A DNA stretch of 64,000 nucleotides from FEN-1191 sp036490715 (GTDB lineage: Bacteria > Pseudomonadota > Gammaproteobacteria > Steroidobacterales > Steroidobacteraceae), in NCBI GenBank assembly GCA_036490715.1, contig DASXDL010000048.1, positions 124,001-188,000 of the forward strand, in the 5' to 3' direction. Of the stretch, positions 29,429-37,743 are shown one piece after another. The translations under genes and the position numbers were made by a program. Positions within the stretch are counted from its first letter, which is position 1, and every line of letters starts with the position of its first letter. The notes under the pieces are model-generated. The model was not told the DNA's origin, ran no database searches, and worked only from the letters and a program-made list of their open reading frames with translations.

Positions 29429-29448
29429 AAAAAGCGTCCCGCGACGCT
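29429..29448 (-). terminator. Terminator-like hairpin in the aceE leader
   Basis: On the minus strand AGCGTC, loop GCGG, GACGCT and then a run of T form a short intrinsic-terminator-like structure 38-57 nt upstream of aceE. No gene lies just upstream on this strand, so an attenuator or a stop for antisense transcription is possible. The stem is only 6 bp. Confidence 0.35.
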
Positions 29449-29473
29449 GTGTTACGATCACGCGGGCACATCG

Positions 29474-29488
29474 GCCCAAGTCTTGGGC
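29474..29488. promoter_or_regulatory. 15-bp palindrome between aceE and pepA-like gene
   Basis: GCCCAAG and CTTGGGC are perfect 7-bp arms around one T. It sits between the divergent starts of aceE and the aminopeptidase gene. An operator is possible; the binding protein is unknown and the site does not look like the E. coli PdhR box. Confidence 0.25.
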
Positions 29489-29530
29489 GGCCGGCATGAT
29501 CCGAGTTTTGATTCACATGGTCAAGCAACT

Positions 29531-31069
29531 ATGACGCTGCCCGACACCTCGGTGTCAGCGTTGCGGCGACGCCGGGCGCTGCCCAGCACGCGCAGCGCCG
29601 CTGCACTCGATGCCATCGTCGTGCTGACAGCTCCCAATGACGTCGCCTGGCTGCGGCGCCTGCCCGAATCGGATCGCTGGCTGGGCTTGCATGCGCGCGA
29701 AAAAGCCAGGGCACTCACTGCGCGCAGCAGCACGCTCGGCAACGCCCGTCAGACGTTCGTGCAGCTCGGCTATGCGAAATCGGGCGCATCGACCTTCGAG
29801 CGTTTGACGCTAGCGGGCAAGCTGATGCGCGAGCTCGCGCACCGCAAGCCGGGAACCATCGGCATCGTGGTCAGCCCGGCGCTGAGCGACTCGGCCCAGT
29901 GGTACGAGGCCTTGCTGACGGCTGCCTGGACCGAGAGCTTTGCAATGCCAGCATTTCGCAGCGGTCGCGCCGAGCGCTGGCGGCTGCGCGCAGTGGAGCT
30001 GTATGGGGCGCCGAGCCTCGAGCTGGCGAAGATCGAGGCCAGCGCCCGCGCCGGCAATCTGGTACGCACGCTGACCGCGATGCCCCCGAACAAGCTCGAT
30101 GCCGGCACCTACCGACGATTACTCGCGCAGCTGGCGCGCCGCCATCACCTGAGCTTTCGCTGGTACACGCAGGCGCAGCTGCAGCGCCTGGGCGCCGGGG
30201 CGTTTCTGGCCGTGGCGCGCGGCAATGCCGCGCGCGCCGCCGGCATCGCCCGCCTGCGCTGGAGCGGACGCGCGCGTCGCGGCCGCAGGCGTGGCGGTCC
30301 GGATGTGGCTCTGGTTGGCAAGGGCATCCTGTTCGACACTGGCGGAGTCAATCTCAAGCCGCATCGTGCGATGTTCGACATGCATACCGACATGTCCGGC
30401 AGCGCGGTCGCGATCGCAACGCTGGTGGCATTGGCGCAGCTGCGCTCGGAGCTGACCGTCGAAGCCTGGCTGGCAATCAGCGAGAACAATATCGGCCCGA
30501 CCGCATACCGGCCCCAGGAAGTCGTGCGCGCGAGCAACGGCACGACCATTCAGGTCATTCACAGCGACGCCGAGGGCCGCATGGTGCTGGCCGATACGCT
30601 GTCGCTGGCAGCACGCACCCGGCCGCGGCTCACAATCGACTTCGCCACGCTCACCGGCGCCTGCGTATACGCGCTGACCGAGCGCTATAGCGGCGTGTTC
30701 ACTAATTCCGCAGTGCTGGCGCCGCTGCTGCAGGCCGCCGGCGCCGCCAGTGGCGAGCGGGTGTGGAATTTTCCGCTCGACCCGGACTTCGATGCCGACA
30801 TCGAGAGCGCTGTTGCCGATGTCATGCAATGCACGCTCGATGGCAAGGGCGATCATATCCACGCGGCCCGCTTCCTCAAGCGCTTCATCGGCGATGACAA
30901 CCCGTGGGTGCACGTGGACCTGTCATCTGCCACCCGTCGTGGTGGACTGGCGCATGTCGGCACCGAGGTCACCGGCTTCGGCGTGCGTTTTGCGCTCGAA
31001 CTGCTGCTGAACCAGAAGCCGCTCGAGCGACTGCGAGCGACGCGACGCGCCGCTACCGCGACGGCATGA
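29531..31069 (+). CDS. Leucyl aminopeptidase family protein (M17)
   Basis: A 512-residue cytosolic metallopeptidase that removes N-terminal residues. The M17 metal and catalytic elements are present: VGKGILFDTGG with the active Lys, metal Asp residues in DMHTDMSG, and the signature NTDAEGR-type segment here HSDAEGRMVLAD, followed by FATLTGAC. The first position of the signature is His instead of the usual Asn. An Arg-rich insert (RARRGRRRGG) lies before the catalytic domain. Start ATG 29531 is preferred; the frame is open to 29390 but begins inside the aceE start. Its stop overlaps pyrC (ATGA). Confidence 0.88.
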   Translation: MTLPDTSVSALRRRRALPSTRSAAALDAIVVLTAPNDVAWLRRLPESDRWLGLHAREKARALTARSSTLGNARQTFVQLGYAKSGASTFERLTLAGKLMRELAHRKPGTIGIVVSPALSDSAQWYEALLTAAWTESFAMPAFRSGRAERWRLRAVELYGAPSLELAKIEASARAGNLVRTLTAMPPNKLDAGTYRRLLAQLARRHHLSFRWYTQAQLQRLGAGAFLAVARGNAARAAGIARLRWSGRARRGRRRGGPDVALVGKGILFDTGGVNLKPHRAMFDMHTDMSGSAVAIATLVALAQLRSELTVEAWLAISENNIGPTAYRPQEVVRASNGTTIQVIHSDAEGRMVLADTLSLAARTRPRLTIDFATLTGACVYALTERYSGVFTNSAVLAPLLQAAGAASGERVWNFPLDPDFDADIESAVADVMQCTLDGKGDHIHAARFLKRFIGDDNPWVHVDLSSATRRGGLAHVGTEVTGFGVRFALELLLNQKPLERLRATRRAATATA

Positions 31070-32112
31070 GCGAGCTGCTGCGACTGCGGCGGCCGGATGA
31101 CTGGCACCTGCATCTGCGCGACGGGCCAGCCCTGCGTGCGGTGCTGCCCTTCAGCGCCGCGCGCTTTGCCCGCGCCATTGTGATGCCGAATCTCACCCCG
31201 CCCATCACGACCACGGAGCTGGCGCTGGCCTATCGTCAGCGCATCATGGCCACGCTGCCCGCCGGCGCCCGCTTCCAGCCATTGATGACCCTGTATTTGA
31301 CCGACCGCACCAGCGCGGAAGAAATTGAACGCGCCCACGCCAGCGGCGCGGTGTACGGCTGCAAATTCTACCCGGCCGGCGCCACCACGCACTCGGATGC
31401 GGGCGTCAGCGACGTTGGCCGGCTCGAACCGGCACTGGCGGCGATGTCACGACTCGACCTGCCGCTGCTGGTGCACGGCGAGGTCACCGATGCCGGCGTC
31501 GATGTGTTCGACCGCGAAGCGCGCTTCATCGAAGGCACGCTGGCACCATTGAGCGAACGCTGGCCGGCGCTGCGGATCGTAGTCGAGCATGTCAGTTCGA
31601 GCGTCGGCGTGGATTTCGTCCGCGGCGCGCGCCGCGGGATCGCCGCCACGGTCACGCCGCAGCATTTGATGTTCAATCGCAACGCGCTGTTGGCGGGCGG
31701 TCTGCGCCCGCATCTGTATTGCGCGCCGGTGCTCAAGAGCGAGCCTGACCGGCGCCGCCTGCTCGAGGCCGTCGCCGCTGGCGATGCGCGCTTCTTTCTC
31801 GGTACCGATAGCGCCCCGCACGCGCGCCAGGCCAAGGAAGCGGCCTGCGGATGCGCTGGCGTGTTCTCGGCCCACGCGGCAATCGAGCTGTATGCCGAAG
31901 TGTTCGAAGCCGAAGGCATCCTGCCGCGTCTGCCGGCCTTCGCCTCCGAGTTTGGCGCCGATTTCTATCGTCTGCCGCGCAATCCGGAGCAGATCGCGCT
32001 GCGACGCGAACCGTGGACGGTGCCGGACAGCTACGCGTTCGGCGACGATCAGCTGGTGCCGCTGCGCGCCGGCACGCGGCTCGCGTGGCGCCTGGAGGCG
32101 GAAGGCGCATGA
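31066..32112 (+). CDS. pyrC: Dihydroorotase, class II
   Basis: The enzyme of pyrimidine synthesis that closes carbamoyl-aspartate to dihydroorotate. The 348-residue protein shows the metal-binding HLHLRD near the N-terminus (DWHLHLRDG), the carboxylated Lys in GCKFYPAGATT, the His residues of VHGEV and VEHVSS, and the catalytic Asp in LGTDSAPH. Length equals the E. coli type. Start ATG 31066 overlaps the aminopeptidase stop, and its stop overlaps rnt, so three genes are translationally coupled. Confidence 0.96.
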   Translation: MSELLRLRRPDDWHLHLRDGPALRAVLPFSAARFARAIVMPNLTPPITTTELALAYRQRIMATLPAGARFQPLMTLYLTDRTSAEEIERAHASGAVYGCKFYPAGATTHSDAGVSDVGRLEPALAAMSRLDLPLLVHGEVTDAGVDVFDREARFIEGTLAPLSERWPALRIVVEHVSSSVGVDFVRGARRGIAATVTPQHLMFNRNALLAGGLRPHLYCAPVLKSEPDRRRLLEAVAAGDARFFLGTDSAPHARQAKEAACGCAGVFSAHAAIELYAEVFEAEGILPRLPAFASEFGADFYRLPRNPEQIALRREPWTVPDSYAFGDDQLVPLRAGTRLAWRLEAEGA

Positions 32113-32942
32113 GCGAGAAGCCACCGCCGGAGATTGCCACGGTGGTCACGACCGAGGTCAGCGTCAGCGAGATCAAAGTGAGCCTGGAGGCCGCCCCGAC
32201 CGTTGCGGCGCCGGCTGCGGCGCCACCGGCACTCATGGTGCGGCGATTCCGCGGCTTTCTGCCGGTGGTGATCGATGTCGAGACCGGCGGCTTTCAACCA
32301 ACCACCGATGCGCTGCTGCAGATCGCCGCGATACCGATCGACATCGATGCCGATGGCCGCCTGCATCGCGGCGACACTCACTCCTACCACGTGCGCCCAT
32401 TCCAGAATGCGCGCATGGATCCGGCATCCTTGCAGGTGAATCGCATCGACCCGTGGCATCCGCTGCGGCCCGCGATCGACGAGAGCGATGCGCTGCAACG
32501 GATATTCCGCGTCGTGCGCACCGCCATCCGCGCCCACGGGTGTCGGCGTGCGGTGCTGGTCGGACACAACGCGGCCTTCGATCTGGCATTTCTGAACGCC
32601 GCGATTGCTCGCATAGGGATCAAGCGCAATCCGTTTCACCCGTTCTCGTGTTTTGATACCGCCACACTGGCCGGCGCGGCACTCGGGCAGACGGTCCTGG
32701 CCAAGGCCGCGGCAGTCGCGGGCCTGGACTGGGACAAATCGCAGGCGCACTCAGCCAGCTATGACGCCGAGCGCACTGCCGACCTGTTCTGCGTGATCTG
32801 CAATGAGCTCGCCGACAGCTATGCGCGCGCCGAACAGCGTGCGCGTCGTCTGGGCTGGCAGGAACTGACCGCCGTCGCGCCAGAGCCCGATCTGGATGCC
32901 GAAGGCGATCCCGCTGGGGCCGCGGACCGCCCGCTCGATTAG
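32109..32942 (+). CDS. rnt: Ribonuclease T
   Basis: A 277-residue DEDDh 3'-5' exoribonuclease that trims tRNA and stable RNA ends. Exo motifs: VIDVETGG, NAAFDLAF and HSASYDAERTADLF. The catalytic part aligns with E. coli RNase T (215 residues) including RNPFHPFS and LGQTVLAKA. A 42-residue Ala/Pro/Val-rich N-terminal extension precedes it. Start ATG 32109 overlaps the pyrC stop and follows GGAAGG; an internal ATG at 32235 would give a protein of normal length. The pyrC-rnt coupling is conserved in gammaproteobacteria. Confidence 0.93.
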   Translation: MSEKPPPEIATVVTTEVSVSEIKVSLEAAPTVAAPAAAPPALMVRRFRGFLPVVIDVETGGFQPTTDALLQIAAIPIDIDADGRLHRGDTHSYHVRPFQNARMDPASLQVNRIDPWHPLRPAIDESDALQRIFRVVRTAIRAHGCRRAVLVGHNAAFDLAFLNAAIARIGIKRNPFHPFSCFDTATLAGAALGQTVLAKAAAVAGLDWDKSQAHSASYDAERTADLFCVICNELADSYARAEQRARRLGWQELTAVAPEPDLDAEGDPAGAADRPLD

Positions 32943-32952
32943 TCCGAGTCGA

Positions 32953-33285
32953 TCAGGCCGGGACGGCGGCCACCGCGCCGGCCGATTGCAGCAGCTGCTT
33001 GAGCTCGCCGGTGCGATACATTTCCAGGGCTATGTCGCAGCCGCCGACCAGCTCACTATTAATATAGAGCTGCGGGTAGGTCGGCCAGTTCGAATGACGC
33101 TTCAGCGCCTCACGCAGCTCCGGATCGTCAAAGATGTTGACGTGATGGAAGCTGGCTCCCAGGTTGCGCAATGCGGCGACCGCCTGAGCGGAAAATCCGC
33201 ATTGCGGAAAGTCGGGATTGCCCTTCATGAACAGCACCACCGGGGCGGTGCTGAGCTCCTTGCGGATCCGGTCATTCACATCCAT
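32953..33285 (-). CDS. grxD: Monothiol glutaredoxin Grx4
   Basis: A 110-residue monothiol glutaredoxin with the active site CGFS and the GSH-binding WPTYPQLYI (cis-Pro) and GGCDI motifs. Grx4 proteins carry and transfer 2Fe-2S clusters rather than acting as reductants. Start ATG 33285 with AGGTGA upstream. It converges on rnt, with 10 nt between the stops. Confidence 0.96.
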   Translation of the reverse strand: MDVNDRIRKELSTAPVVLFMKGNPDFPQCGFSAQAVAALRNLGASFHHVNIFDDPELREALKRHSNWPTYPQLYINSELVGGCDIALEMYRTGELKQLLQSAGAVAAVPA

Positions 33286-33339
33286 CGGATTTCACCTGCA
33301 GCGACGTATGCGTTGAATTATGGGGGGCGCTGGCCTATT

Positions 33340-33360
33340 CTTCAAACCGCCTTTTTGAAG
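33340..33360. promoter_or_regulatory. 21-bp inverted repeat between grxD and a membrane-protein gene
   Basis: CTTCAAA (33340-33346) and TTTGAAG (33354-33360) are perfect arms with 7 nt between, in the 113-bp divergent region. It may be an operator for either gene or a small hairpin. No regulator can be named. Confidence 0.3.
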
Positions 33361-33398
33361 CGACCATCAAGCAGAACAACAACTTAAGCGAGGGCGAC

Positions 33399-33995
33399 AT
33401 GAACCCACTGAATTCCGTACGTGGTTCCATCACCACCGGCGTCATCCTGGCTCTGATCGTCAGCGTGGCCATTCCGCCGACCGGCTTCGCGGAATTGGGT
33501 CTGGCGGTGTGGATCCATATCCTCGCCGGCGTGATGTGGATCGGGCTGCTCTACTACTTCAACGTGGTGCAGACCCCCGGCATGGCAGTGGCCGCGGCCG
33601 ACAAGGGCGGCCCGGGCGGCGCCGGCATCAGCAAGTACATCGCGCCGCGTGCGTTGTGGTGGTTCCGCTGGGCGGCGGTGGTCACCTGGCTGTCGGGTAT
33701 CTGGTACCTGGCGCGTGCCAACAATCTGGTCAACGCCATGACGCTCGGACATGGCGGCCAGGACTATTACGGCCTGGTGATCGGCATCGGCGGCTGGCTC
33801 GGGACCATCATGGCGTTCAACGTCTGGGTCTTCATCTGGCCAAATCAGAAGAAGATCCTCGGCATCGTCCCGGCCACCGACGAGGAGAAGGCCAAGGCGC
33901 GCAAGGTCGCGGCGCTGGCATCGCGCACGAATTTCGTGCTGTCGATCCCGCTGCTGCTGTGCATGGGCGCTTCGAACCACCCGCTGCCGTTCTAA
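33399..33995 (+). CDS. Urate-oxidase N-terminal (PuuD-like) membrane protein
   Basis: A 198-residue inner-membrane protein with four or five helices. The pattern WIHILAGVMWIGLLYYFNVVQTP, broken here into WIHILAGVMWIGL and YYFNVVQTP, then PRALWWFRW and FNVWVFIWPNQK, is that of the membrane domain of PuuD urate hydroxylases. The C-terminal cytochrome c of PuuD is missing, and no purine catabolism genes are nearby, so urate activity should not be assumed. Start ATG 33399 follows GAGGG at good spacing. The nadC start lies 7 nt downstream. Confidence 0.75.
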   Translation: MNPLNSVRGSITTGVILALIVSVAIPPTGFAELGLAVWIHILAGVMWIGLLYYFNVVQTPGMAVAAADKGGPGGAGISKYIAPRALWWFRWAAVVTWLSGIWYLARANNLVNAMTLGHGGQDYYGLVIGIGGWLGTIMAFNVWVFIWPNQKKILGIVPATDEEKAKARKVAALASRTNFVLSIPLLLCMGASNHPLPF

Positions 33996-34001
33996 GGCGC
34001 T

Positions 34002-34856
34002 TTGCAACCGCCGCCGCCCGCCGACCTGCCCGAGCAGGTGTCTCGCGCTTTGCGCGAGGACGTCGGCGGCGGCGACGTGACAGCCGCGCTGATTCCGGCC
34101 GCGCAGACTGCGCATGCGCAGGTGCTGTGCCGCGAGCCGGCGATCATCTGCGGGGCGCCATGGTTCGACGAGACCTTTCGGCAACTCGATGGCGCCATAC
34201 GCGTTGACTGGCGAGTCGCCGAGGGCGCGCGCGCGGATTCCGGATCAGTGCTGTGCGAGCTCTATGGGCCAGCGCGCGCGATCCTGACCGGTGAGCGCAC
34301 GGCGCTGAATTTCCTGCAGCTGCTGTCGGCCACCGCGACCGTTACCCAGAGTTTTGTGACGGCGGTGCGGGGCACGCACTGCCACATCCTCGACACCCGC
34401 AAGACCATTCCCGGCCTGCGCACGGCGCAGAAATACGCCGTGCGCTGCGGCGGTGGCGACAATCACCGCCTCGGGCTGTACGACCAGGTGCTGATTAAAG
34501 AGAACCACATCGCCGCCGCCGGCTCGATTGCGGCGGCGGTGGCGGCCGCGCGTCGCCAGGCGCCCAAGCTGCGGGTCGAAGTGGAGGTGGAAAATCTGCC
34601 GCAACTCGGTCAGGCGCTGGATGCGCAGGCCGACCTGATCTTGCTCGACAACTTCGACCTGGAGGGCACGCGCCTGGCAGTGCAGCTCAATCGCAGCCAT
34701 GCCCACCCGGCGCGCCTGGAGAGCTCCGGTGGCGTGTCGCGCGAGGCGATCGCCGCCCTGGCCGCGACCGGCGTGGATTACATCTCGGTCGGTGCGCTCA
34801 CCAAGAACATCGACGCCATCGATCTGTCGATGCGCTTCGAGCTGCCGGGCGGCTGA
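34002..34856 (+). CDS. nadC: Nicotinate-nucleotide pyrophosphorylase (quinolinate phosphoribosyltransferase)
   Basis: The 284-residue enzyme of NAD synthesis converts quinolinate and PRPP to nicotinate mononucleotide. Conserved elements are LREDVGGGDVT, the Arg/Lys block TGERTALNFLQ, LDTRKTIPGLR, the substrate-binding KYAVRCGGGDNHR and the C-terminal LESSGGV ... VDYISVGALTK. The start is probably TTG 34002, 6 nt after the previous stop; a GTG 12 codons later is the alternative. Confidence 0.95.
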   Translation: MQPPPPADLPEQVSRALREDVGGGDVTAALIPAAQTAHAQVLCREPAIICGAPWFDETFRQLDGAIRVDWRVAEGARADSGSVLCELYGPARAILTGERTALNFLQLLSATATVTQSFVTAVRGTHCHILDTRKTIPGLRTAQKYAVRCGGGDNHRLGLYDQVLIKENHIAAAGSIAAAVAAARRQAPKLRVEVEVENLPQLGQALDAQADLILLDNFDLEGTRLAVQLNRSHAHPARLESSGGVSREAIAALAATGVDYISVGALTKNIDAIDLSMRFELPGG

Positions 34857-34881
34857 AGCATCGACTCGCCGCCGATCGGCG

Positions 34882-34905
34882 CGTTATATTCCAAGTTATA
34901 TGACG
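34882..34905. promoter_or_regulatory. ModE-type operator at the head of the mod cluster
   Basis: CGTTATAT (34882-34889), 8 nt, then ATATGACG (34898-34905): the arms match the palindrome at 21758 except one base. The TATATT within it can serve as the -10 box. It overlaps the ATG (34900) of the following gene, so a ModE dimer bound here would block the promoter. ModE itself is encoded 0.6 kb downstream. Confidence 0.7.
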
Positions 34906-35445
34906 CCAGGCGGCCGCATCCATCACCGTTCAGCCATCGGCTGGGTGCTTGCCGTGGCGCTGGCAGCCAGCCAGAGCGCGAGCCCGGCCGACGCTGACCC
35001 CTGTACCGGCTTCTCCTGGGATATGACGCGTGTGCGCACGCTGTTCGCTTCTGCGCCGCAGAGCCTGCAGGCCGGCCGCGATGCACAGCAGGCGCCGCCG
35101 CTGAGCATCGCCCGGCTGTATGAGCTGCAGCTGGCGCCACAGACGCAGACGCATCCGGCGCTGCCGCCGGGCAAGCATTCCGACGATCAGCACAGCTTTG
35201 CCGGATTGGCGCGGCTGCAACTGGAGCACGCTGGCAACTACCGCATCTCACTCGATCGGCCGGGCTGGATCGACGTTGTGGCCGGCTCGGCAGCGATCGA
35301 TTCGAGCGGCTTTCAGGGTCGACCCGGATGCTCGGCGCCGCACAAATCGGTGCAGTTCGCGCTGCCGGCGCACCAGGCCCTGTTACTGCAGTTCAGCGCC
35401 GTGTCCGACTCGCAGCTGCGCGTGACCATCACCCCGGCGGAGTAG
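34900..35445 (+). CDS. Uncharacterised secreted protein heading the mod operon
   Basis: A 181-residue protein with a Sec signal peptide (about 1-32: basic start, AIGWVLAVALAAS, cleavage near ADA). The mature protein has two cysteines (35 and 144) that could form a disulfide, a Trp/Asp motif GFSWDM and a beta-rich middle with YRISLDRPGWIDVV. I recognise no characterised family. It lies 10 nt before modE and carries the ModE-type operator across its start, so it is probably the first gene of a molybdate-controlled operon. If the TATATT is the -10 box the mRNA would be almost leaderless. Confidence 0.7.
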   Translation: MTPGGRIHHRSAIGWVLAVALAASQSASPADADPCTGFSWDMTRVRTLFASAPQSLQAGRDAQQAPPLSIARLYELQLAPQTQTHPALPPGKHSDDQHSFAGLARLQLEHAGNYRISLDRPGWIDVVAGSAAIDSSGFQGRPGCSAPHKSVQFALPAHQALLLQFSAVSDSQLRVTITPAE

Positions 35446-35455
35446 AAAGCCAGCT

Positions 35456-36265
35456 ATGTCACGGACCCGAACCGGCATCGCAGTGCATGGCGGTCTGTGG
35501 CTGGACCGCAAGGGCGAGAAGTTCGCCGGCCCAGTCCGCATCGCCCTGCTCGAGGGTATCGATCGCACCGGCTCGATCGTGCGAGCCGCCAAGGACGTCG
35601 GCATCAGCTACAAGGCGGCCTGGGACGCAGTCGATGCGATGAATAATGTCGCCGATCGGCCGTTGTTGATCAGGGCGAGCGGCGGTTCGCACGGCGGCGG
35701 CAGCCGTCTGACCGAGCATGGCCGCGAGCTGGTGCGCCTGTACCGCATGCTTGAGGCTGGCCACCAGCATCTGTTGCAGCAGATGCAGGCCAACGTGAAC
35801 GATGTCGACAAACTCACCGCGCTGATGAGAGCCATCACCATGAGAACCAGTGCGCGCAATCAATTTCGTGGGGTCGTGAAGGCGGTCCGCAAGGGCGCCG
35901 TCAACGCCGACGTGGTGCTGGACTTGGGTGAGGGGCTGGAGATTTTCGCCAACATCACCAACGAGTCGGTGGAGGAACTGCAACTCAAGCCCGGACGCAA
36001 CGCCGTGGCGTTAATCAAGGCCAGTTTCATCCTGCTGTCGCCCGAGCCCGGAGTACGCATCAGCGCGCGTAATCAGCTGCGCGGCACCGTGACCAAGCTC
36101 ATTCCAGGCGCCGTCAACGCCGAGGTCAAGATCCGCCTGCCGGGCGAGCGTGTCCTGACCGCCATCGTGACACTCGAAGCACTCAAGGATATGGCGCTGG
36201 TCGAGGGCGCCGAGTGCAGCGCGCTTATCAAGGCATCGCACGTCCTCATCGCGGTCAACGACTGA
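35456..36265 (+). CDS. modE: Molybdate-responsive transcriptional regulator ModE
   Basis: A 269-residue regulator. The N-terminal LysR-type winged helix (about 15-100: GSIVRAAKDVGISYKAAWDAVDAMN) binds DNA; two C-terminal Mop/TOBE domains (about 125-195 and 200-268, each starting SARNQ-R-G and containing GAVNAEV/ADV) bind molybdate. Molybdate-loaded ModE represses mod transporters and activates some molybdoenzyme genes. It sits in one run with the secreted protein, modA, modB and modC. The two 24-bp palindromes in this window are its expected targets. Confidence 0.95.
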   Translation: MSRTRTGIAVHGGLWLDRKGEKFAGPVRIALLEGIDRTGSIVRAAKDVGISYKAAWDAVDAMNNVADRPLLIRASGGSHGGGSRLTEHGRELVRLYRMLEAGHQHLLQQMQANVNDVDKLTALMRAITMRTSARNQFRGVVKAVRKGAVNADVVLDLGEGLEIFANITNESVEELQLKPGRNAVALIKASFILLSPEPGVRISARNQLRGTVTKLIPGAVNAEVKIRLPGERVLTAIVTLEALKDMALVEGAECSALIKASHVLIAVND

Positions 36266-36283
36266 CCGATTCGGAGTCAATAC

Positions 36284-37045
36284 ATGTCATTGCTGTCCCG
36301 AATGCTCCCTGCACTGTGGCTGCTGACCGCTACTGCGGCGCAGTGCGACGACCTCAACATTGCCGTCGCGGCAAATTTCTACGGCACGCTGCAGAAAATG
36401 GCCCCCATGTTCGAGCAAGCCAGCGGCGATCATCTGCTGCTGAGTTCCGGATCGTCCGGGCAGTTCTACACGCAGATCCACGAAAGTGCGCCGTTCGACG
36501 TGTTCCTGTCGGCAGATGCCGACCGGCCGAAGCAGCTTGAAAGCGACAAGCTGGCAGTGGCCGGCAGCCGCTTCACTTACGCGATCGGCACGCTGGTGCT
36601 GTGGAGCCCCAAAGACGGGGTCGTCGACCACGATGGCAAGGTGCTGAAGGCCGGCCGCTTTCACATGCTCGGCATTGCGGAGCCGCGTACCGCCCCCTAT
36701 GGGGCGGCCGCACAGCAGGTGCTGACCGCACTCGGCCTATGGGATCGGCTCAACGCCGACAAGAAGCTCGCCGTGGGCGAGAACATCAATCAAGCCTGGC
36801 AGTTTGCTGCAACCGGCAACGTCGACATGGCGTTCGTCGCGCTATCGCAGGTGAGCAAGGACGGCTCGATCGCTGGCTCTTACTGGCTGCCGGCGCAGTC
36901 GCTGTACGCACCGATCGAGCAGGATGCCGTCATCCTGGAGCACAGTGCGCACCAGAAGGCGGCCGCAGCATTCCTCAAATGGCTGCGACAGGACCCGCAA
37001 GCCATCGCTACGATCAAGGCCGCCGGGTACCATGTGCGGGAATGA
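36284..37045 (+). CDS. modA: Periplasmic molybdate-binding protein ModA
   Basis: A 253-residue substrate-binding protein of the molybdate ABC importer, with a signal peptide (LLSRMLPALWLLTATAAQC) and the ModA features NIAVAANFYGTLQKM, SSGSSGQFYTQIHESAPFDVFLSADA (as SSGSSGQFY and PFDVFLSADA) and the C-terminal AAAFLKWL. It starts 18 nt after modE and overlaps modB by 4 nt. Confidence 0.96.
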   Translation: MSLLSRMLPALWLLTATAAQCDDLNIAVAANFYGTLQKMAPMFEQASGDHLLLSSGSSGQFYTQIHESAPFDVFLSADADRPKQLESDKLAVAGSRFTYAIGTLVLWSPKDGVVDHDGKVLKAGRFHMLGIAEPRTAPYGAAAQQVLTALGLWDRLNADKKLAVGENINQAWQFAATGNVDMAFVALSQVSKDGSIAGSYWLPAQSLYAPIEQDAVILEHSAHQKAAAAFLKWLRQDPQAIATIKAAGYHVRE

Positions 37046-37743
37046 TCGGGAGCCTCTACTCTTCCGATGACCTAGTCGCGTTGTGGATCTCGCTCAGACT
37101 CGCGACCCTGACGGTATTACTGTTGCTGCTGCTGTGTACGCCGCTCGCATGGTGGTTGGCGACTACGCGCTCGCGCCTGCGTGTGATCGGCGAAGCCACC
37201 GCCGCGCTGCCGCTGGTGCTGCCGCCCACCGTACTCGGCTTCTACCTATTGTTGTTTCTCGGACCGAACGGCTGGGGCGGCGCTCTGATGCACGCGCTGG
37301 GACTGCGGCCCCTGAGCTTCAGCTTCGGCGGGCTGCTATTCGGCTCGGTGCTGTACTCGATGCCGTTCATGATGCAGCCGCTGCAAAACTCCTTTCAGTC
37401 GGTCGGCGTCCGGATGCTGGAGATCGCCGCCACGCTGCGGGCCACGCCGCTGGACCGGTTCTTCAGCGTTGCCGTACCCCTGGCGCGCCGCGGCTTCATC
37501 ACCGGCGCGGCGCTGACCTTCGCACACACGCTGGGCGAATTCGGCGTCGTGCTGATGCTGGGCGGAAACATACCCGGACGCACCCAGACCGCCTCGATCG
37601 CGATCTTTAACCACGTCGAGACGTTCGACTACGCCGGTGCGCAGCGCCTGTCGCTTACGCTGCTGCTGACGTGCTTCGCACTGTTGCTGCTGGTGTACGC
37701 CACCAACCGGCGTACCCCTGACCCCACGGCTGCGCAGGTGTGA
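37042..37743 (+). CDS. modB: Molybdate ABC transporter permease ModB
   Basis: A 233-residue permease with five or six helices. The EAA loop is EIAATLRATPLDRFF, and ALTFAHTLGEFGVVLMLGGNIPG is the conserved ModB/CysT segment (given here as THLGEF-type HTLGEFG). Start ATG 37042 overlaps the modA stop; the longer open frame upstream lies inside modA. It overlaps modC by GTGA. Confidence 0.95.
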   Translation: MIGSLYSSDDLVALWISLRLATLTVLLLLLLCTPLAWWLATTRSRLRVIGEATAALPLVLPPTVLGFYLLLFLGPNGWGGALMHALGLRPLSFSFGGLLFGSVLYSMPFMMQPLQNSFQSVGVRMLEIAATLRATPLDRFFSVAVPLARRGFITGAALTFAHTLGEFGVVLMLGGNIPGRTQTASIAIFNHVETFDYAGAQRLSLTLLLTCFALLLLVYATNRRTPDPTAAQV

